A DNA stretch of 64,000 nt from Pseudodesulfovibrio sp. 5S69 (lineage in GTDB: Bacteria; Desulfobacterota; Desulfovibrionia; Desulfovibrionales; Desulfovibrionaceae), in NCBI RefSeq assembly GCF_037094465.1, contig NZ_CP146609.1:2351501-2415500 (forward strand), read 5' to 3'. A program made the position numbers and the translations under genes. Within the stretch, counting starts at the first letter, position 1, and each line of letters begins with the position of its first letter. Shown one piece after another: positions 36,621-44,601 of the stretch. Below the pieces are notes generated by a model that was not told the origin of the DNA, ran no database searches, and saw only the letters and a list, made by a program, of their open reading frames with translations.

Positions 36621-37037
36621 ATGGCTGATTTGAAACGATGGAGCCGAAATGAGATTTCGCGCATGCGCAGTGACGTGGACCGGCTCTTTGACGATCTGTG
36701 CGCCGACTTCAACCTGCCTTCCATGTTCTGCCGCATGGCGGGCGACCTCACCCTTGAGCAAGAGGGAGAGACGCTGCTGGTCAGGCTCGAACTGGGCAAT
36801 ATGGACCCGGACGACGTGCATGTCTCGGTGATGGACAGGCAGCTCTCCATCGTCGCGGAGACCCGCGAGTCCGGTCCCGGACACACCAGCACCCACAGCT
36901 TCCACAAGGAACTGCGCCTGCCGTGCCGCATCGACACCGGCAGCGTCAGCGCGGAGTTCGCTGACGGCGTACTCGTGGTCAGGCTGCCCAAGTGCGCGGT
37001 CCAGTCAGGACAAAAAGTTGCAATTTCCCGGAAATAA
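36621..37037 (+). CDS. Hsp20/alpha-crystallin family small heat-shock protein
   Basis: 138 residues. The alpha-crystallin domain occupies about 45-138 (DLTLEQEGETLLVRLELGNMDPDDVHVSVMD split over strands; ADGVLVVRLPK). The N-terminus is short (RNEISRMRSDVDRLFDDL), and the C-terminal I-x-I tail is weak (KVAISRK). AGGAGG is 10 bases before ATG 36621. It is 17 bp upstream of a Lon-like protease gene, a sensible protein-quality pair. Confidence 0.88.
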   Translation: MADLKRWSRNEISRMRSDVDRLFDDLCADFNLPSMFCRMAGDLTLEQEGETLLVRLELGNMDPDDVHVSVMDRQLSIVAETRESGPGHTSTHSFHKELRLPCRIDTGSVSAEFADGVLVVRLPKCAVQSGQKVAISRK

Positions 37038-37054
37038 CCTACGGAGACGGATTC

Positions 37055-39556
37055 ATGGTCAAGAAAAGCACTGCATTCGAAGTTCCCGTTGAAAAGCTCA
37101 AGTGGACCCCGGGCCCCGACCAACTGTCCATCAAGACGACCGACGATCTGGAACCCCAGAAGGACATCATCGGCCAGAAGCGCGGCGTCGAGGCCTTTCG
37201 CTTCGGCCTGGGCATGGTCAAGAAAGGCTATAATATTTTCGTCACGGGCCAGCCCGGCCTCGGCCGGTTGTCCTCGGTGCGCAAGCTCCTGGGCGAGATG
37301 GGCGACGGCCGCGCGACCCCCAGCGATATCTGCTACGTGAACAACTTCAAGCATCCCGAGGCGCCCATCCTGCTCCGTTTCGAACCGGGGCAGGGCGACC
37401 GCTTCAAGAAGGACATGCAGAAGTTTCTGGACAACATCAAACGCGAGGTTCCGCAGCTCTTCGAGAGCGAGGAGTACATCGCCCGCAAGAACGAGATCGC
37501 CGAGGCCCACGAGAAGAAGGTCATGGGCTTCTACAAGGCCATCGAGGACCAGGTAAAGGATACCGGTCTGGTGGTGGTCCGCATGCAGATGGGCCCCATC
37601 CAGCGGCCCGATGTTGTCCCCCTGGTGGACGGCGAGCCCAAGCGCATGATCGAGCTGGAGGAGCTGGTCGACAAGGGCCGTTTCCCCCGCGACGAGTTTG
37701 AAAAATTGCGCGACAAGCGGCTGGAACTCAAGGAGGAGATCGACCACATCGTCCAGGAGCTCAAGGAACTCCAGAAGGAAGTGGGCGAGAAGCACCGCGA
37801 GGTGGATAAGCTCATGTTCCTGGCCCTGGCCCAGGAGTTCGTCAAGCCGGTGCGCGAGGAGTACCCCGACGGCAAGATATCGAGATACCTGGACTCCGTG
37901 CTCGACAACATGGTCGAGGACCTGGATTCCATCAAGGCCCTGGGCGGCCCCGGCCAGCCCGGCCCGATACCCGGCATGATCATGCCCGGACCACCTCCGG
38001 AGATGGTCTTCCAGCCGTACCAGGTCAACCTGCTGGTGGACAACACCGAGACCCAGGGGCCGCCGGTCATCGTGGAGTCCTATCCCACCTACCGCAACCT
38101 GTTCGGCTCCATCGAGCGGGTCATGGACCGCATGGGCGGCTGGCACACGGACTACACCAAGATCAAGGCGGGCTCCTTCGTCAAGGCCAACGGCGGCTAC
38201 CTGGTCATCAACCTGATGGACGCCATCATGGAGCCGGGCGTGTGGCAGACCCTGAAACGGGCGCTCAAGACCGAAAAGATCGAGATCGAGACCTTCGATC
38301 CGTACTACTTCATCAGCGCCACGGGGTTGAAGCCCGAACCCATCGAGATGGCCGTCAAGGTTGTCGTGCTCGGCAGCCCGTACCTCTACGCCATGCTGCG
38401 CAACTACGACGAGGACGTGCCCAAGATCTTCAAGGTCCGGGCCGACTACGAGTCGAGCATGGACGTGACCGACGAGTCGGTGCTCGAAGTGGCCCGGTTC
38501 GTCAAGGGCGAGGTGGACCGCAACGGCCTCAAGCCCTTCGACCAGTCCGGCGTGGCCGCCGTGCTGGAGGAGGGCATCCGCTGGGCTGGCAGGCAGGAGA
38601 AGATCACCACGGCCTTCCCGGGCCTGGGCGACCTCCTGAGCGAGGCCGACTACTTCGCGGGCCGCGCCAATGCCGAAACGGTCAGCGGCGAGCACGTCAA
38701 GGAGGCCATCGAGGCCAAGGTCTACCGCTCCAACCAGGTGGAGGAGCGCATCCAGGAGATGATCGACCGAGGTAGCCTGTTCGTGGACACGGACGGCGAG
38801 GTGGCGGGCCAGGTCAACGGTCTGGCCGTGTATTCCTTAGGCGACTATATGTTCGGTAAACCTTCAAGGATTACGGCGGTTACGTCGCTCGGCAAGGAAG
38901 GAATCATCAATATCGAGCGCGAAGCGGACATGTCCGGCCCGACCCACAACAAGGGCATGCTCATCCTGTCCGGGTTCCTGCGCAGCCGGTTCGCCCAGGA
39001 CAAGCCCCTGTCGCTTGCGGCCAGCATCGCCTTCGAGCAGTCCTACGGCGGCATCGACGGCGACTCGGCCTCGTCCACGGAGCTCTACGCCCTGTTGTCG
39101 AGCCTGTCCGGGGTGCCCATCCGCCAGTACATCGCGGTCACCGGCTCGGTGAACCAGTACGGCGAGGTCCAGCCCATCGGCGGCGTGAACCAGAAGATCG
39201 AAGGGTTCTTCCTGTGCTGCAAGCACGCGGGCCTGACCGGCAAACAAGGCGTCATGATCCCGTATCCCAACATCAAGGACCTGATGCTCCGCGACGAGGT
39301 CATCGATGCGGTCAAGGACGGCAAGTTCCACATTTGGGCCGTGAAGACCATCGACGAGGGCATCGAGATACTGACCGGCATGAAGGCGGGCGTCCGCAAG
39401 GCGGATGGCACGTATCCTGCCAAGACCATTAATAAATTGGTGGATGACAAACTGAAGGGGTTGGCCGACAAGCTGGCCGCCTTCGGCAAGGACGAAAAGG
39501 ACGAGAAGAAGTCCTCCGCCAAGAAAACGACCAAGAGCAAGCCCGCCAAGAAATAG
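37055..39556 (+). CDS. Lon-like ATP-dependent protease (AAA_32/LonB-related)
   Basis: 833 residues. An N-terminal region with a nucleotide-binding loop FVTGQPGLGRLSS, in which the usual Walker-A lysine position is arginine as in many AAA_32 proteins, a long insert with coiled coil (about 200-270), an AAA part (GSFVKANGGYLVINLMDAI; GRQEKITTAFPGL) and a C-terminal Lon proteolytic domain with the catalytic Ser in DGDSASSTEL and Lys in GGVNQKIEGFF. It resembles the cytosolic YcbZ/LonB group rather than classic Lon. The C-terminus is Lys-rich. GGAGA precedes ATG 37055. Confidence 0.92.
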   Translation: MVKKSTAFEVPVEKLKWTPGPDQLSIKTTDDLEPQKDIIGQKRGVEAFRFGLGMVKKGYNIFVTGQPGLGRLSSVRKLLGEMGDGRATPSDICYVNNFKHPEAPILLRFEPGQGDRFKKDMQKFLDNIKREVPQLFESEEYIARKNEIAEAHEKKVMGFYKAIEDQVKDTGLVVVRMQMGPIQRPDVVPLVDGEPKRMIELEELVDKGRFPRDEFEKLRDKRLELKEEIDHIVQELKELQKEVGEKHREVDKLMFLALAQEFVKPVREEYPDGKISRYLDSVLDNMVEDLDSIKALGGPGQPGPIPGMIMPGPPPEMVFQPYQVNLLVDNTETQGPPVIVESYPTYRNLFGSIERVMDRMGGWHTDYTKIKAGSFVKANGGYLVINLMDAIMEPGVWQTLKRALKTEKIEIETFDPYYFISATGLKPEPIEMAVKVVVLGSPYLYAMLRNYDEDVPKIFKVRADYESSMDVTDESVLEVARFVKGEVDRNGLKPFDQSGVAAVLEEGIRWAGRQEKITTAFPGLGDLLSEADYFAGRANAETVSGEHVKEAIEAKVYRSNQVEERIQEMIDRGSLFVDTDGEVAGQVNGLAVYSLGDYMFGKPSRITAVTSLGKEGIINIEREADMSGPTHNKGMLILSGFLRSRFAQDKPLSLAASIAFEQSYGGIDGDSASSTELYALLSSLSGVPIRQYIAVTGSVNQYGEVQPIGGVNQKIEGFFLCCKHAGLTGKQGVMIPYPNIKDLMLRDEVIDAVKDGKFHIWAVKTIDEGIEILTGMKAGVRKADGTYPAKTINKLVDDKLKGLADKLAAFGKDEKDEKKSSAKKTTKSKPAKK

Positions 39557-39581
39557 GGCGGCGTGCTCATTCGATCACAAC

Positions 39582-39613
39582 AAAAGGGTTGCGATACGTC
39601 GCAACCCTTTTTC
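39582..39613 (+). terminator. Terminator of the hsp20-lon transcript
   Basis: AAAAGGGTTGCGA (39582-39594), TACG loop, TCGCAACCCTTTTT. 13-bp perfect stem ending in a T tract. Confidence 0.88.
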
Positions 39614-39622
39614 GAGGTTTGC

Positions 39623-39790
39623 ATGAATCTGCTGCGTCTGAATATCTGGAGGAAATGCATCCTGGGCGGCTTTGTGGCCGCCGTGGTGCTCATGTTCGCC
39701 ATTGATTGGGGCTACCATTTCAACATCGGCCATGTAGTCCGGCTGTTCGTCGGGGCCGCCGCCCTGTGGCTTGTCGTGGACCGGCTTTAA
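39623..39790 (+). CDS. Small membrane protein (55 aa)
   Basis: 55 residues, beginning MNLLRLNIWRKC, with two hydrophobic helices (ILGGFVAAVVLMFAI and VVRLFVGAAALWLVV). It begins only about 10 bases after the lon terminator, with a weak GAGG upstream, so it needs either read-through or its own promoter. No family recognised; it may be real but unproven. Confidence 0.45.
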   Translation: MNLLRLNIWRKCILGGFVAAVVLMFAIDWGYHFNIGHVVRLFVGAAALWLVVDRL

Positions 39791-39844
39791 GCCGGTTCGA
39801 TCATGGTTGATCGCCCGGCATACGGATGTTTCCGGCCGTCCTGA

Positions 39845-40444
39845 TCACGCCTCGGGCGGGAATGTCTCGGCCACGATCCGGGCCGCGTCGTCCAGCCACG
39901 CGCGCCGTTCCTCCGGGGTGGAGGTGCAGACGATCCGGAACACGTGCCGGGTGACGTGCTGTATCCCGCACAGGCCGAAGACGCAGTCCTTCCATATCCG
40001 CTCCAGCGGATCGCCGAAGACCGTGTCCTCGCGGTTTGCTTCCGTGTTCGAGGTGTTGAACACGATGGCCCTGTCCGCCTTGAGCAGGCCGACGGGCACG
40101 CCCTCGCCGCCGTCCTCCCCGACGAACTCGTAGGCCGTGCCGGGCCGCATGACCCGGTCCACCCATCCGGCCAGAACGGCCGGGGGCATGCCCCACCAGT
40201 TGGGATGGACGATGACCAGGCCGTCGGCCAGGGCCGCCTCTTCGCAGTGGCGGGCCACATCGTCGGGCAGGGTCGCCCGGCGCGGGATTTCCCCGGCGGG
40301 CAGCAGAGAATCGAACCTTTCGGCATGGAGGTCGTGAAAAAGGACTTCGTGGCCGTTCTCTTCCAGGGTCCGCCGCGCGGCGGCCGCGATGGCGTGGTTC
40401 AAGCTGTTCGGGTCCGGATGGGCCAGGATCAGGAGTATGCGCAT
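39845..40444 (-). CDS. Flavodoxin-fold NAD(P)H oxidoreductase (quinone reductase family)
   Basis: 199 residues, Flavodoxin_2 family. RILLILAHPDPNSLNHAIA is the FMN-phosphate loop, DGLVIVHPNWWGMPPAVLAGWVD the family signature. Members transfer two electrons from NAD(P)H to quinones or serve as potassium-efflux ancillary proteins (KefF-like). ATG 40444 has AAGGAAGG upstream. Single gene, convergent with the small membrane protein. Confidence 0.86.
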   Translation of the reverse strand: MRILLILAHPDPNSLNHAIAAAARRTLEENGHEVLFHDLHAERFDSLLPAGEIPRRATLPDDVARHCEEAALADGLVIVHPNWWGMPPAVLAGWVDRVMRPGTAYEFVGEDGGEGVPVGLLKADRAIVFNTSNTEANREDTVFGDPLERIWKDCVFGLCGIQHVTRHVFRIVCTSTPEERRAWLDDAARIVAETFPPEA

Positions 40445-40518
40445 GGTCGCCTTCCTTGGGATTTTGCCATCCAATAGGCGGAGTTGAACGGAATGGCAAG
40501 TTTCTTTCGGGAAAGTGC

Positions 40519-40547
40519 TTGACCTTTCGATTTGGCGGGTCTAATCA
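40519..40547 (+). promoter_or_regulatory. Promoter of the ilv leader
   Basis: TTGACC (40519-40524) with TCTAAT (40540-40545, 15-base spacer) or TAATCA (40542-40547, 17-base spacer). It is about 30 bases before the leader peptide start. Confidence 0.6.
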
Positions 40548-40575
40548 AAAAATGTAAAGACAAAAGGAACTTTCC

Positions 40576-40686
40576 ATGTTGCGCGTCGAAAACACCATTT
40601 CCATCCCTTCCGCCAGCCTAGCCGTGGCCAGCGTATGCGTCGTAGTGGACGTAGTAGTAGGTGGTGTTCATAGGGACGCGCCATAG
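40576..40686 (+). CDS. ilvL: ilvBN leader peptide (valine-rich, attenuation)
   Basis: A 36-residue open frame with AAGGAA 6 bases before its ATG. Valines cluster near the end: SVCVVVDVVVGGV gives eight Val codons in thirteen, plus Ile and Leu earlier. A GC hairpin follows 25 bases after the stop, then ilvB. This is the classic layout of a branched-chain amino-acid attenuator: ribosome stalling at Val codons when charged tRNA-Val is low would keep the terminator from forming. The 7-bp match of AACACCA (40591-40597) with TGGTGTT (40662-40668) could be the pause hairpin. Function is inferred from layout. Confidence 0.8.
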   Translation: MLRVENTISIPSASLAVASVCVVVDVVVGGVHRDAP

Positions 40687-40711
40687 CGGGATAGTTACAA
40701 ACGAATTTTTT

Positions 40712-40750
40712 ACAACCCCCGTCGGTGCAAACCGGTGGGGGTTGTTCGTT
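40712..40750 (+). terminator. ilv attenuator hairpin
   Basis: 40712-40726 pairs with 40731-40745 over 15 positions, two of them G-U, around a GCAA tetraloop, followed by the T-rich but broken run TCGTTAATT. It sits between the leader peptide and ilvB. Confidence 0.72.
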
Positions 40751-40785
40751 AATTCCCACCGAACACGGGGCAACAGGAGGCTCTC

Positions 40786-42462
40786 ATGAAAATGTCAGGT
40801 GCGGAAATAACCATCAAATTGCTGGAACGGCAGGGTGTGCGGACCATTGCCGGCATTCCGGGCGGGGCGAATCTGCCGCTCTACGACGCCCTGGGGCAAA
40901 GCGGCAACATCAAACACATCCTGACCCGGCACGAACAGGGGGCCGGGTTCATCGCCCAGGGCATGGCCCGTGTGACGGGCAAGCCCGCGGTTTTCTTCGC
41001 CACCTCCGGGCCGGGGGCGACCAACACCCTGACGGCCATCGCCGACGCCAAGCTCGACTCCATCCCGATCATCTGCATCACCGGCCAGGTGCCTCTGTCC
41101 ATGATCGGCACCGACGCCTTCCAGGAGGTCGACACATACGGCCTGTCTGTGCCCATCACCAAGCACAATTTTTTGGTCCGGTCCGCCGAGGACCTGCTGA
41201 AGGTCATCCCCGACGCCTTCCGCATCGCGGCCAGCGGCCGCCCCGGTCCTGTGGTCATCGACGTGCCCAAGGACGTGCAGATGGCCATGGTGGAGTTCGA
41301 CCAGTGGCCCGAGCCCGGCGTCCCGGACGCCACGCCCGAACTGTTCCATGGGGAGATCGAGCACGCCGCGTCCATGATCAACCGCGCCGAGAAGCCTATT
41401 CTTTATCTGGGCGGCGGCGTGATCCAGTCCGATTCCGCGTCCCAGGCCCTGGCCGTGGCCGAGAAGGGGGCCATCCCGTCGGTCATGACCCTTATGGGGC
41501 TGGGGACCATCCCCACGGGTCACCCGCTGAACCTCGGCATGCTCGGCATGCACGCGGCGCGCTACACCAACCTGGCGCTGGAGGAATGCGATCTGCTCAT
41601 CGCCGTGGGGGTGCGTTTCGACGACCGGGCCACCGGCAAAGTCTCAGAATTCTGCCCCAACGCCAAGATCATCCACATGGACATCGACCCGAGCGAACTG
41701 GACAAGATCAAGACCGCCCATGCCTCGGTGCGCGGTGACGTGGCCGACGTGCTCAAGGCGCTGTTGCCGCACATCGAGCGCCAAAGCCGGACCGAATGGA
41801 ACAGTCGGATCGAGGCCCTCAAGGCCGCCCATCCCATGATCGTTCCGGGCGCGGACGACCCGACTTCGCCCTACGGCGTCATCCTCAAGGCCGCCGAGCT
41901 GGTCGGGGACCAGGCCATCGTCTGCACCGACGTGGGCCAGCACCAGATGCGCACGGCACAGGTCTATCCCTTCACCCAGCCTCGCCACTGGTTGACCTCC
42001 GGCGGCCTCGGGACCATGGGCTTCGGCATGCCCGCCGCCCTGGGCGCTGCCCTGGCCGCCCCGGACAAGCCGGTCATCTGCTTCTCGGGCGACGGCTCCA
42101 TCATGATGAACATCCAGGACCTGGCCACGGCCATGGAGTACGACATCCCGGTCAAGATCATCCTGACCAACAACAACGCCCTCGGCCTCGTTCGCCAGCA
42201 GCAGGACCTCTTTTACGGCAAGCGCTACGTTGCGTCCGATTATTGCAAGTGCGTTGATTTCATGAAGATTGCCGACGGATTCGGGATTAGGACCTTTGAC
42301 TTGGGCAACTGCGAAGACCCCGAGGGAACCCTGGCCCAGGCCTTGGCCGAGCCCGGCCCGGCGCTGATCCACGTGCCCATCAGCCCGGACGAGCCCGTCT
42401 ACCCCATGGTGGCCCCCGGTGCGGCCAATTCCCAAATGATCGGAGGTGAGAACCATGTGTAA
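40786..42462 (+). CDS. ilvB: Acetolactate synthase large subunit
   Basis: 558 residues, thiamine-diphosphate enzyme for valine, leucine and isoleucine synthesis. N-terminal pyrimidine-binding part with catalytic Glu (RHEQGAGFIAQGMARVTGKP), central FAD-type domain, C-terminal PP domain with GDGSIMMNIQDLATAM...NNN. AGGAGG lies 5 bases upstream. It overlaps ilvN by 8 bp, so subunits are made in step. Controlled by the attenuator just upstream. Confidence 0.96.
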   Translation: MKMSGAEITIKLLERQGVRTIAGIPGGANLPLYDALGQSGNIKHILTRHEQGAGFIAQGMARVTGKPAVFFATSGPGATNTLTAIADAKLDSIPIICITGQVPLSMIGTDAFQEVDTYGLSVPITKHNFLVRSAEDLLKVIPDAFRIAASGRPGPVVIDVPKDVQMAMVEFDQWPEPGVPDATPELFHGEIEHAASMINRAEKPILYLGGGVIQSDSASQALAVAEKGAIPSVMTLMGLGTIPTGHPLNLGMLGMHAARYTNLALEECDLLIAVGVRFDDRATGKVSEFCPNAKIIHMDIDPSELDKIKTAHASVRGDVADVLKALLPHIERQSRTEWNSRIEALKAAHPMIVPGADDPTSPYGVILKAAELVGDQAIVCTDVGQHQMRTAQVYPFTQPRHWLTSGGLGTMGFGMPAALGAALAAPDKPVICFSGDGSIMMNIQDLATAMEYDIPVKIILTNNNALGLVRQQQDLFYGKRYVASDYCKCVDFMKIADGFGIRTFDLGNCEDPEGTLAQALAEPGPALIHVPISPDEPVYPMVAPGAANSQMIGGENHV

Positions 42463-42733
42463 ACAGACCGTCATCGAACTGTCCGTGAACAACCATCCCG
42501 GCGTCATGTCCCACATCTGCGGCCTGTTCGCGCGCCGGGCATACAACGTCGAGGGCATCGCCTGCATGCCGGTCAACGGCGGCGGGACCAGCAAGATATG
42601 GCTCCTGGTGGATGCCGACGATCGCCTTGACCAGATGATCAAGCAGGTGGATAAGCTGGAGGACGTGCTCATCGTCGAGCGTTACGACAGCGGCCACCCG
42701 GTCTTTGCCAAGATGGCCGAGTTCGTCCAATAA
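42455..42733 (+). CDS. ilvN: Acetolactate synthase small subunit
   Basis: 92 residues with one ACT domain (VIELSVNNHPGVMSHICGLFARRAYNVEGI in two parts), the regulatory subunit that gives valine feedback inhibition. This is the short IlvN/IlvM-like form without the long C-terminal domain of IlvH. ATG 42455 has GGAGGTG upstream; GTG 42446 is the in-frame alternative. Confidence 0.93.
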   Translation: MCKQTVIELSVNNHPGVMSHICGLFARRAYNVEGIACMPVNGGGTSKIWLLVDADDRLDQMIKQVDKLEDVLIVERYDSGHPVFAKMAEFVQ

Positions 42734-42766
42734 CGCCCCTTCCGAGGGGAGCCTTCCTCTTTCTTG

Positions 42767-42790
42767 AGGCCGGCGCAAGCCGGCCTTTTC
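42767..42790 (+). terminator. Terminator of ilvBN
   Basis: AGGCCGGC (42767-42774), GCAA tetraloop, GCCGGCCT (42779-42786), then TTTC TTT. Good stem. Confidence 0.85.
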
Positions 42791-42914
42791 TTTGCTCCCG
42801 AGAGCCTGGAGTTGCCCAGGACGATATAATAATCCGTAACTACAATATGTTATGGCGTTACCGGGCGTCGGCTTGTCTCGAAATGACGAGCAGACGTTAC
42901 GCGCTCACAATCCC

Positions 42915-42941
42915 TAAAGTTTATGGTAGGGATGCCGATAA
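42915..42941 (+). promoter_or_regulatory. Consensus sigma-28 (FliA) promoter
   Basis: TAAAGTTT (42915-42922), 11-base spacer, GCCGATAA (42934-42941): an exact match to the enterobacterial FliA consensus in both boxes and spacing. The start of the flagellin-like gene is 34 bases downstream. Confidence 0.9.
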
Positions 42942-42975
42942 CGCTCTTGGTGAATTGTAGCCACCGGGAGACGAC

Positions 42976-43821
42976 ATGGCCCTGACCGACATAGAGAAGA
43001 GCTTCCTCTACGACTATTCGTTGCAGCTATTGCAGCAGGACATGCTGACCAATCAGTTGTTCGGGGCGTCCAGCGTGGGGCAGAACCTGCGCAGCCTGGT
43101 CCTGGGCGAGCCGGTTCGGGCGGCCACCTTCACCAACCCATTCGAGGAGGCCATCAGCGGACAACTGCGGGGCGATGCTTCGGCCGTGCGCCAGGCCTCG
43201 CGCAACGTGGGCGAGGCCGCGTCCATGATGGGCGTGGCCCGGACCGAGATGGGCACCATCGTGGACGCCCTGAACGACATGGAGGACATGATCGACAAGA
43301 TCAATACCGGCGAGCTGGACGGCACCAGCGCCGTGGTCCAGAGCGACTTCGACGCGCTCCGGGACAAGATCACCGGGACCATTTCCGGCGCGGACTTCAA
43401 CGGCATCGCGGTGCTCGATTCCTCTCAGTGGGGAACGGACCAGATCGACGCCAACGGCAACGTCTACATCCAATCTTCCAAGAGCGGCGGTTTCAACATC
43501 ACCTTCCATTCCGTGGACACCCCGTCCAGCGGCGTGGCCTGGACCGATCTCACCGGCGCGGACCTGGGCGACTCGGGCACCCGGGCCACCCAGCTCGGTT
43601 ACGTCCAGTCCCTACAGAGCGAGATGTCGGCCATCCTGGACGTCTACCAGGGCAAGGAGGACAGCCTCCAGTCGCAGCAGCTCAACCTGGAGAGCCAGGC
43701 TCAGCTTCTGGACCAAGCCGCCCAGCTACGCAAGCCGTCCGACCCGGATTATTCCCTGGAACAGCTCCTGGCCGACCTCGTGGCCCGGACCACAGGCACG
43801 ATCTTCGATAGCAACGGCTGA
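42976..43821 (+). CDS. Flagellin-like protein under sigma-28 control
   Basis: 281 residues. The part around 75-150 resembles the flagellin N-terminal coiled coil and its end: SRNVGEAASMMGVARTEMGTIVDALNDM, then FNGIAVLDSSQWG, where flagellins have FNGxxLLDG. The C-terminus again is helical and Gln-rich (LQSEMSAILDVYQGKEDSLQSQQ) but does not show the canonical flagellin C-terminal sequence. No other flagellar gene is nearby. The exact sigma-28 promoter makes a late flagellar role likely: minor filament protein, hook-filament junction or a related secreted factor. GGGAG precedes the ATG by 7 bases. Confidence 0.72.
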   Translation: MALTDIEKSFLYDYSLQLLQQDMLTNQLFGASSVGQNLRSLVLGEPVRAATFTNPFEEAISGQLRGDASAVRQASRNVGEAASMMGVARTEMGTIVDALNDMEDMIDKINTGELDGTSAVVQSDFDALRDKITGTISGADFNGIAVLDSSQWGTDQIDANGNVYIQSSKSGGFNITFHSVDTPSSGVAWTDLTGADLGDSGTRATQLGYVQSLQSEMSAILDVYQGKEDSLQSQQLNLESQAQLLDQAAQLRKPSDPDYSLEQLLADLVARTTGTIFDSNG

Positions 43822-43878
43822 CAATGTATGGAAGACAGTCGAGAAACAGGCGTTGACGGCTTAAACCAAGGCACAAAA

Positions 43879-43907
43879 GAAATCGCCTCTCTGAGAGAGG
43901 CGATTTC
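43879..43907. terminator. Bidirectional hairpin after the flagellin-like gene (left copy of a duplicated terminator)
   Basis: GAAATCGCCTCTC (43879-43891), TGA loop, GAGAGGCGATTTC (43895-43907). On the minus strand it is followed by TTTTG. It is nearly the same as the hairpin at 45386-45415 beside tRNA-Thr and lies in the same place relative to the 42-bp repeat, so it is probably the original terminator of the tRNA transcript before island insertion. Confidence 0.82.
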
Positions 43908-43917
43908 TTTAAATATA

Positions 43918-43959
43918 TGGAGCTGCTGGGCGGGATTGAACCGCCTACCTCGTCCTTAC
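43918..43959. repeat. Distal att-like repeat (partial tRNA-Thr copy)
   Basis: 42 bases identical to 45426-45467, starting TGGAGCTGCTGG and ending CGTCCTTAC. It covers the CCA end, T arm and half of the anticodon stem-loop of tRNA-Thr, and stops there; the 5' half of a tRNA is absent, so it is not a functional gene. Confidence 0.92.
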
Positions 43960-44072
43960 GCTGGGGGAGGTTATCCAAGCTACTGTGATATGGAAGATAA
44001 ATAAGGCATCTTGGATGTCATGCCGGGAACATACGCTACCACCATTAAATTCTTTGACTTTTTGTTTTTCTG

Positions 44073-44211
44073 TCAACATTTCATCAGTGATGTTGGATAG
44101 GTGTTAAGGACATCCGATTCACCAAAAGGTTGACCGGTGTCAGTGTGCCATTTCGAGTTGGTTATTTCAATAGCTGCTAGGCCAACCTGCGGGACGTCAT
44201 TCCGATAGAAA
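44073..44211 (-). pseudogene. Out-of-frame 3' continuation of the secreted small protein gene
   Basis: In the +1 frame relative to the upstream gene this stretch reads as a protein-like sequence (FYRNDVPQVGLAAIEITNSK ... GESDVLNTYPTSLMKC) ending in TGA at 44073-44075, but has no start codon. Removing one A from the AAA at 44209-44211 (T on the coding strand) joins it to the upstream gene as ...KVKSFYRNDVPQ. The original product would then be about 175 residues. A real frameshift mutation, a sequencing error or recoding are possible. Confidence 0.55.
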
Positions 44212-44601
44212 TGATTTCACCTTCTCTTGGCAGATATTTCTGGCGATATCCAAAGCGTCCTGAGGCCTCATTCTGACAATGCAGAACGATTGCCCACCAG
44301 GAAAGTTTCGCTTTGGCACGTCTACAGAAAAATTTTTTATTTTTACAACGACTGATTCGCTATTACATTTTTCCATAAATTCTTTTAGGTTTACCATTGA
44401 TGAACTTATGTCAACGCATACGACAAAAACTTTTTTCCCCTGGCCATTTGGTAGGTAGTCCGTTCCCCTGCTGACCACAATCCGCTCAATGTCCTTACAC
44501 TGCAGAAAAAGATCACATGCAGAAGACGGCTTTGCACAAGCCAAAATGCAACAGGCAATAGTAGCCACCAAGAGTAGTTTATTTGTCGCTCCAATCTTCA
44601 T
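44197..44601 (-). CDS. Secreted small protein, possible lipoprotein (island gene 2; probably frameshifted)
   Basis: 134 residues from ATG 44601. The N-terminus is a signal peptide (KIGATNKLLLVATIACCILAC), with a lipobox-like ILAC, then a cysteine-containing domain (CDLFLQCKDIERIVVSRG; KVFVVCVDISSSMV). No family is recognised. It overlaps the upstream island gene by 23 bp, so the two form a pair. The reading frame seems cut short by one extra base near 44210. Size, export signal and pairing would suit an immunity protein for the neighbouring gene product, but this is inference only. Confidence 0.6.
   Translation of the reverse strand: MKIGATNKLLLVATIACCILACAKPSSACDLFLQCKDIERIVVSRGTDYLPNGQGKKVFVVCVDISSSMVNLKEFMEKCNSESVVVKIKNFSVDVPKRNFPGGQSFCIVRMRPQDALDIARNICQEKVKSFLSE

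Noticed and set aside
43918..43959. A second tRNA-Thr gene
   Set aside because: Only the 3' half is present; acceptor 5' strand, D arm and half of the anticodon arm are missing. It is an att-type copy.
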